Shown: one piece after another, positions 60,184-64,000 of the stretch
Numbering within the stretch: position 1 is the stretch's first letter
How the letters are laid out: each line of letters begins with the position of its first letter
Source of the DNA: an uncultured Oscillibacter sp.
GTDB lineage: Bacteria; Bacillota; Clostridia; Oscillospirales; Oscillospiraceae
Assembly: GCA_910588175.1 (NCBI GenBank)
Contig: CAJUQQ010000007.1
Span: 1 to 64,000, forward strand
DNA: 64,000 bases
Direction of reading: 5' to 3'
Made by a program: the position numbers and the translations under genes
Notes under the pieces: generated by a model
Databases searched by the model: none
What the model saw: only the letters and a program-made list of their open reading frames with translations
What the model was told of the DNA's origin: nothing

Positions 60184-60504
60184 ATGGTGATATATTGTCT
60201 TTCCGAACGGCTCAAAAGGCTCCGGCAGTCCATGCACCTTTCACAGGAACAGCTGGCCCGTCTGTTGGGAGTAGACAGAAGCACAATTTCCTCATATGAG
60301 AGCAACGTACGCCAGCCTCCGCTGGATACGCTTTCCCGAATCGCCGACGTATTTGGTGTAAGCACGGACTACCTTTTGGGGAGGACAAGCGCACTTACCT
60401 TTGACACATTTGATCTCACCGGAGAGGATACGGCCCTGCTTTACAACATGGCTTCCGAGCTGTCAGAGAAAAACCGAAGAATTCGTCAATTGCAGGCACA
60501 TTAA
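60184..60504 (+). CDS. Xre family HTH regulator
   Basis: A 106-residue protein. LSERLKRLRQSMHLSQEQLA and RLLGVDRSTISSYESNVRQP form the Xre helix-turn-helix, followed by LDTLSRIADVFGVSTDYLLG, and a short helical tail probably mediates dimer formation. It lies 38 bp upstream of the second recombinase and likely controls the module. The ATG at 60184 has only a weak GGGTGG site; no better in-frame start is visible. Confidence 0.8.
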   Translation: MVIYCLSERLKRLRQSMHLSQEQLARLLGVDRSTISSYESNVRQPPLDTLSRIADVFGVSTDYLLGRTSALTFDTFDLTGEDTALLYNMASELSEKNRRIRQLQAH

Positions 60505-60542
60505 AATCAATAGCCAGAGAATTTGAAAATGGAGGTACTCTT

Positions 60543-62369
60543 ATGCCCCTCAACGACAGAGAAGCGCAAGGAAAGCCGTATCAAAGCGAGGGCAACGACG
60601 GCAAAGTGTTCATCCCCGCCAAACCGAAAGTCCATTTTGACGACCCGGTTCAAATCTTCAGAGTGTGTGCCTACTGCCGTGTCTCAACAGACAGCGAGGA
60701 ACAGCTTTCCTCCTTTGAACTCCAGCAGGCCCATTACCGGCAGCTGGCAAAGGAGCGGCCCAACTGGGATTTAAAGCGCGTCTACGCGGACGAGGGCATC
60801 TCCGGCACGTCGTTGAAAAACCGCACGGAATTCAACGCCATGATCGCCGCCTGCGAGAACGGCGAATACGACCTGATCGTGACAAAAAGCGTCTCCCGTT
60901 TCGCGAGGAACCTGGTGGACTGTATTTCCCTGATTCGGAAACTCAAAAATCTCTCTCCGCCGGTGGGCGTGTTTTTTGAGACAGATCACCTGAACACTCT
61001 GGAGAAGGATTCGGAATTGATGCTGACCTTTCTCGCCTCGATTGCCCAGGAGGAATCCATTAAAAAGCGGGAGGCCATGGTCTGGTCGCTGGCCCAGCGG
61101 TTTCAGGACCGCAAGCTGCTGACTCCTCCTTTGCTGGGCTATGACAGGCAGAGGGATGCCGCCGGCGGCTATATCAAATACGCTCCGCTTGTCGTCAACG
61201 AAGAAGAGGCTAAGGTGGTCCGCTTCATTTTCGACGCATATCTCCATGGATGGTCCCAGTCGCATATCGCGGATTTCCTGACGGATATCGGCTGCCGGAC
61301 AAAAACCGGAAATACCGATTGGAACAGCGGCTCTATCGGCTATATCCTCACAAATGAGCGGTACTGCGGCGATGTCTTGACCTGGAAAACCTTTACATCA
61401 GATTTGTTTGAGCATAAGCGCAGGAAGAACCGGCAGGACCTGGATCAATACCACTACATGGGACAGCATAAAGCCATTATTCCAAGGGAGACGTTCGAGA
61501 TGGCGCAGACGCTTCTTCAAAATCGAAAGCACCACATGCGGGGCGGTCTGCCCGTTCTTCAAGTGATAGACGGCGGAGTTTTTCGCGGGTTTGTTCCCAT
61601 TAACCATCACTGGGTCAATGATGATCCCGGGCTTTACTACGATACATCCAACAGCGTGAAAGGGTCGGACCGAAAAGCCAAAATTCAAAGAAGCACATTC
61701 TCCGCGTTTAATCTGGAGGGATATCAGGTTGTCAGAAGCCAGTTTCTACAGACCCGGTATGAAGGTCCAGTAATCACAATCTCCAGGGACAGGATTACGT
61801 TCAATCTTTTTTGCGTGAGAAGATTCGCGGACATCGGTCATATTCAATTGCTTCTTCATCCTTCTGAACGTAAAATCGCCATCAGGCCCTGTGAGGAAAA
61901 CGCGACGCACAGTATCAAATGGCGTTCTGACGCCGCCAAGCCGCTGTACGCGAAGGCGCTGTGCTGCCGGCACTTTTGCGCCGCGCTCTTTCGCATTATG
62001 GAGTGGAATCCGGATTTTATCTACAGAGTCAGAGGAACCTGGGTGCGGTGTAACGACGGCCAAATCATCATGTTCAACCTGGAACAAGCCGTATCTGTGC
62101 TGCTGACCCCGGCAGATGAAAACACTTTAAAAAAGAAGCGCGTGGAACTGTTTCAGGAACAATGGGAGGATCGTTTTGGCGAGGAGTTTTACGAACACAT
62201 CGTGGAAAACGAGATTTTCTACATGGCGGGGAGCGCGGCCTGGCAGACCCGCAGGCCCAGTATCCCGGCTCCCGGCATGGCGCAGTACAGAGCGCCAACG
62301 GAAGAAGAACTCCAAATCATGATGGAAACACTTACAAGAGAGGCGGCCGCCGGTCATGTTGGATCATAG
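60543..62369 (+). CDS. large serine recombinase with a novel C-terminal domain
   Basis: A 608-residue protein. Residues about 40-180 are the resolvase domain (RVCAYCRVSTDSEEQ with catalytic Ser48, IVTKSVSRFARNLVD, ASIAQEESIKKREAM). Residues 195-335 are a recombinase domain (VVNEEEAKVVRFIFDAYLHG and beyond). The usual zinc ribbon and coiled coil are missing. Instead residues 386-520 hold a different domain (LEGYQVVRSQF, ITFNLFCVRRF, GHIQLLLHPSERKIAIRPC, ALFRIMEWNPDFIYRVRG) that recurs in the next three gene products. A final 90 residues are helical. GGAGG precedes the ATG. Confidence 0.85.
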   Translation: MPLNDREAQGKPYQSEGNDGKVFIPAKPKVHFDDPVQIFRVCAYCRVSTDSEEQLSSFELQQAHYRQLAKERPNWDLKRVYADEGISGTSLKNRTEFNAMIAACENGEYDLIVTKSVSRFARNLVDCISLIRKLKNLSPPVGVFFETDHLNTLEKDSELMLTFLASIAQEESIKKREAMVWSLAQRFQDRKLLTPPLLGYDRQRDAAGGYIKYAPLVVNEEEAKVVRFIFDAYLHGWSQSHIADFLTDIGCRTKTGNTDWNSGSIGYILTNERYCGDVLTWKTFTSDLFEHKRRKNRQDLDQYHYMGQHKAIIPRETFEMAQTLLQNRKHHMRGGLPVLQVIDGGVFRGFVPINHHWVNDDPGLYYDTSNSVKGSDRKAKIQRSTFSAFNLEGYQVVRSQFLQTRYEGPVITISRDRITFNLFCVRRFADIGHIQLLLHPSERKIAIRPCEENATHSIKWRSDAAKPLYAKALCCRHFCAALFRIMEWNPDFIYRVRGTWVRCNDGQIIMFNLEQAVSVLLTPADENTLKKKRVELFQEQWEDRFGEEFYEHIVENEIFYMAGSAAWQTRRPSIPAPGMAQYRAPTEEELQIMMETLTREAAAGHVGS

Positions 62370-62955
62370 TCAATTGGATGATATTTTTTTGAATGCAAGG
62401 CCGCTCGATGATGAGGACCCGGAAGCCGTGGCGGATTTAGCGGGATATCAGGTCACCAGGGCGGAGCTTTTCTCACACACCTACGAACCGGCCATTACCA
62501 TCTGGCCGACCCGAATCAAGTTCAACATGGCCTGCCTGCGGAGGTTCCCGGGCGTGACGCACATTCAGATTCTGATTCACCCGGAGCAGCGGCGTCTGAT
62601 TATTCGCCCCTGCCTTCCCGACGCGCCGGACTCTCTGCGGTGGGCGAAGGGCGGAGGAGAAAAGGAGCTCTCCAACCGGGATATGCTGTGCAGGATTTTC
62701 GCGGGGAAGGTCTTTGACTTGATGAAATGGGACTCGGAATACCGCTACAAAATGATGGGCAGGCCCGCCGTCTATCAGGAGGAAATGCTGTTTCTGTTTA
62801 AGCTGACGGATTTCGAGCTGTTTATGGGCGGGAGAAAGCGGCGGTCCTACCTTCCGGGAGAATGGAGGGACTATTTCGGAACGCCGGTGGAATCTCACGA
62901 GGAGCAGTACAAAATTGATCTTGCGGACGGTTATATTACAACTGACAGAGTATAG
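62356..62955 (+). CDS. accessory protein 1 with the recombinase C-terminal domain
   Basis: A 199-residue protein. Residues about 25-155 match the recombinase domain closely: LAGYQVTRAELF, ITIWPTRIKFNMACLRRFPG, THIQILIHPEQRRLIIRPC and DLMKWDSEYRYKMMGRPA. Short acidic arms lie on each side, and the end GEWRDYFGTPVESHEEQY parallels the recombinase tail EQWEDRFGEEFYEHIVEN. The start overlaps the recombinase by 14 bp. It could pair with the recombinase to choose sites or direction of recombination. No known family is recalled. Confidence 0.75.
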   Translation: MLDHSQLDDIFLNARPLDDEDPEAVADLAGYQVTRAELFSHTYEPAITIWPTRIKFNMACLRRFPGVTHIQILIHPEQRRLIIRPCLPDAPDSLRWAKGGGEKELSNRDMLCRIFAGKVFDLMKWDSEYRYKMMGRPAVYQEEMLFLFKLTDFELFMGGRKRRSYLPGEWRDYFGTPVESHEEQYKIDLADGYITTDRV

Positions 62956-62966
62956 GAGGGCTACAA

Positions 62967-63428
62967 ATGGCGGCGATTCCTTTCAGCAGTGAGATTGAGG
63001 AAATTTCCATGGACGGTTTTCAGGTAGTCAGCGGAGACCTCTTTACACGCAGATCCGGCTACTATTCCCCGACATGCACGATTTGGAGCGGCGGGATCAC
63101 CTTTAATAAGGTAGCTTTGACGGCCCTGAACAACTGTGAACGGGTGAGGATTGAAATTCATCCTCAGAAAAAGAGCGTCTTGCTTGTTCCGGTAACCATG
63201 AAAGACAAGGACGGCATTCCCTGGAGAAAAAACATCAAAGATTACGCCCCCCGGCGCATGGAATGCGTCAGATTTTCTTCGAAGCTTTACGAAATGTGGA
63301 ACTGGGATACCGGCTGTGTTTGCAGGGCGGAGGGGCGCGTTGTGACAGTAGACAACAAGGTCATGCTCCTTTTCGATTTCAGCTCTCCGGAGCAGTGGAA
63401 AGGCAAAGAGAGAACATCGGAGAAATGA
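62967..63428 (+). CDS. accessory protein 2 with the recombinase C-terminal domain
   Basis: A 153-residue protein, a more diverged copy of the same domain: MDGFQVVSGDLFTR, CTIWSGGITFNKVALTAL, RVRIEIHPQKKSVLLVPV, KLYEMWNWDTGCVCRAEGR and MLLFDFSSPEQW. The spacing of the VRIEIHP strand and the aromatic MWNWD motif is as in accessory protein 1. A good AGGAGG site lies six bases before the ATG. It is the third gene of the module after the recombinase start. Confidence 0.7.
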   Translation: MAAIPFSSEIEEISMDGFQVVSGDLFTRRSGYYSPTCTIWSGGITFNKVALTALNNCERVRIEIHPQKKSVLLVPVTMKDKDGIPWRKNIKDYAPRRMECVRFSSKLYEMWNWDTGCVCRAEGRVVTVDNKVMLLFDFSSPEQWKGKERTSEK

Positions 63429-63784
63429 ATGACATTCACATTTCCTTTTACTTAAGGGTTGGACGGATTCACATTTTTACAGAAACGCTTCGGCTCATCG
63501 GCCAGCCAAAGCGGATATGCTTTTTGATTTCCTCGGATGGGCAGTCGCTGCTGATGCGCGCGTATGAAACCAGAGACCTCAAGTCCCACAGGGCCCCGCC
63601 GAATGTGTATAACGGCAAGCGCTCGTTTGAAGTATCCAGCTGTAAGCTGTGCGGGATTCTGGCTAATCTCCACGGTTGGAATCCGGAATACTCTTACCGT
63701 GTTCCCGGCGTACTGATGCAGGATCAGCGCTCAGTACGGTTTTCTTTGGCAGAGGCAGAGGTGATTGGTAAGGAATCATTTTGA
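63425..63784 (+). CDS. accessory protein 3 with the recombinase C-terminal domain
   Basis: A 119-residue protein and the most reduced copy: YLRVGRIHIFTETLRLIGQP, RICFLISSDGQSLLMRAY, CGILANLHGWNPEYSYRVPG and VRFSLAEAEVI. HGWNPEYSYRV corresponds to EWNPDFIYRV of the recombinase and KWDSEYRYKM of accessory protein 1. The IHPxxR motif is replaced by ISSDGQS, so its ligand or partner contact may differ. Its ATG overlaps the stop of accessory protein 2 (ATGA). Confidence 0.7.
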   Translation: MNDIHISFYLRVGRIHIFTETLRLIGQPKRICFLISSDGQSLLMRAYETRDLKSHRAPPNVYNGKRSFEVSSCKLCGILANLHGWNPEYSYRVPGVLMQDQRSVRFSLAEAEVIGKESF

Positions 63785-63797
63785 GAACACGCTATAT

Positions 63798-63832
63798 TGC
63801 CGGACGGAGTAAATCCGTCCGGCATTTTTTTG
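63798..63832 (+). terminator. terminator of the recombinase module
   Basis: GCCGGACGGA and TCCGTCCGGC form a stem around GTAAA, followed by ATTTTTTT. Confidence 0.85.
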
Positions 63833-63884
63833 TTCCCGCAGCATATCCATGAACCGAGGTGATGCAATTTGGAAAGCGCGCAAA
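63798..63884. repeat. right direct repeat of the recombinase module
   Basis: It matches 60019-60103 and includes a terminator hairpin and the start of the next gene. Together the two copies bracket the regulator, recombinase and three accessory genes. Confidence 0.65.
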
Positions 63885-64000
63885 AAGAGCTGGTCAAGGT
63901 CCTGCTGGATCATATCCGCGCCCTTGGCCTGATATCGGATTTCACCTATTCTAGGGCCGTGGATTTGGTACATTCTGTGATAGACTTCCCGGAGCTTTTC
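63869..64000 (+). CDS. start of a small element-associated protein (partial)
   Basis: The frame opens with TTG at 63869, about seven bases after GAGGTG, and reads 44 codons to the window edge (QKELVKVLLDHIRALGLISD, then FTYSRAVDLVHSVIDFPELF). Small proteins like this, with an LGLI/S...A.DLVHS pattern, often precede recombinases in mobile elements of gut Clostridia, from memory. The left direct repeat holds a broken copy of its first codons, so this gene probably was or is part of a neighbouring element. Confidence 0.5.
   Translation, partial: MESAQKELVKVLLDHIRALGLISDFTYSRAVDLVHSVIDFPELF

Noticed and set aside
53780..62369. The recombinases at 53780 and 60543 as the enzyme that excises the sigK element
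   Set aside because: They lie about 49 and 56 kb from the sigK junction, on the other side of many core genes. A skin recombinase normally lies inside the element, which is to the left of 4717 and mostly outside the window.

Overview
The window looks like a chromosome segment of a gut-type, spore-forming Clostridia, most like the Oscillospiraceae (relatives of Flavonifractor, Lawsonibacter or Oscillibacter). The core genes are GC-rich, and sigK, IreB, the MltG-U32 pair, a lysine riboswitch, an M-box and a T-box all fit that group. The assignment is inference from gene content and style; no search was run.

Layout. (1) 1-4716 is accessory DNA with decayed genes: remnants of integrative-element genes, a degenerate small serine recombinase, a frameshifted metallophosphoesterase and an HExxH protein. 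It abuts 4717-4920, which holds only the first 67 codons of the sporulation sigma factor SigK. sigK is therefore split by an inserted element that continues off the left edge, a skin-like arrangement. (2) 5042-9642: GIY-YIG protein, GNAT, YfcE-like phosphoesterase, Vat-like acetyltransferase, SMI1, Dabb and aminotransferase. (3) 9821-13528: lysine riboswitch with an NhaC-type carrier, TraX-like protein and a membrane protein. (4) 13544-21440: an XdhC protein facing an eight-gene molybdenum operon (moaA-moaC-MOSC-moeA-like-modA-modB-modC-mogA/moaB), divergent from a Crp/Fnr regulator with a shared palindromic site. (5) 21652-33021: GH13 enzyme, M-box with mgtE, HAD enzymes, a split TauE/SafE exporter, a Cys/His repeat protein, an HtrA protease, a pentapeptide protein and 3-methyladenine glycosylase. 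(6) 33198-50626: housekeeping genes, including tmk, mltG, U32, an ECF sigma/anti-sigma pair, an NlpC/P60 hydrolase, ireB, pheST (far from a T-box) and rplS. (7) 50777-64000: a second accessory region with a decayed STAND-type ATPase, KilA-N protein plus a large serine recombinase carrying an in-frame TGA, a HipA-like toxin-antitoxin pair, a redox cassette (4Fe-4S membrane protein and YyaL-type thioredoxin protein), and a second large serine recombinase.

The strongest candidate for an undescribed system is 60184-63784. A Xre regulator precedes a serine recombinase whose usual zinc-ribbon C-terminus is replaced by a domain that recurs as three separate small proteins directly downstream. Imperfect direct repeats of about 85 bp flank the module. 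Other notable points are the split sigK, a Crp/Fnr palindrome centred exactly 41.5 bp upstream of the predicted molybdenum-operon start, an operator inside the HipA-like promoter, and a family of about 165-bp inverted-repeat-ended elements scattered between the core genes.
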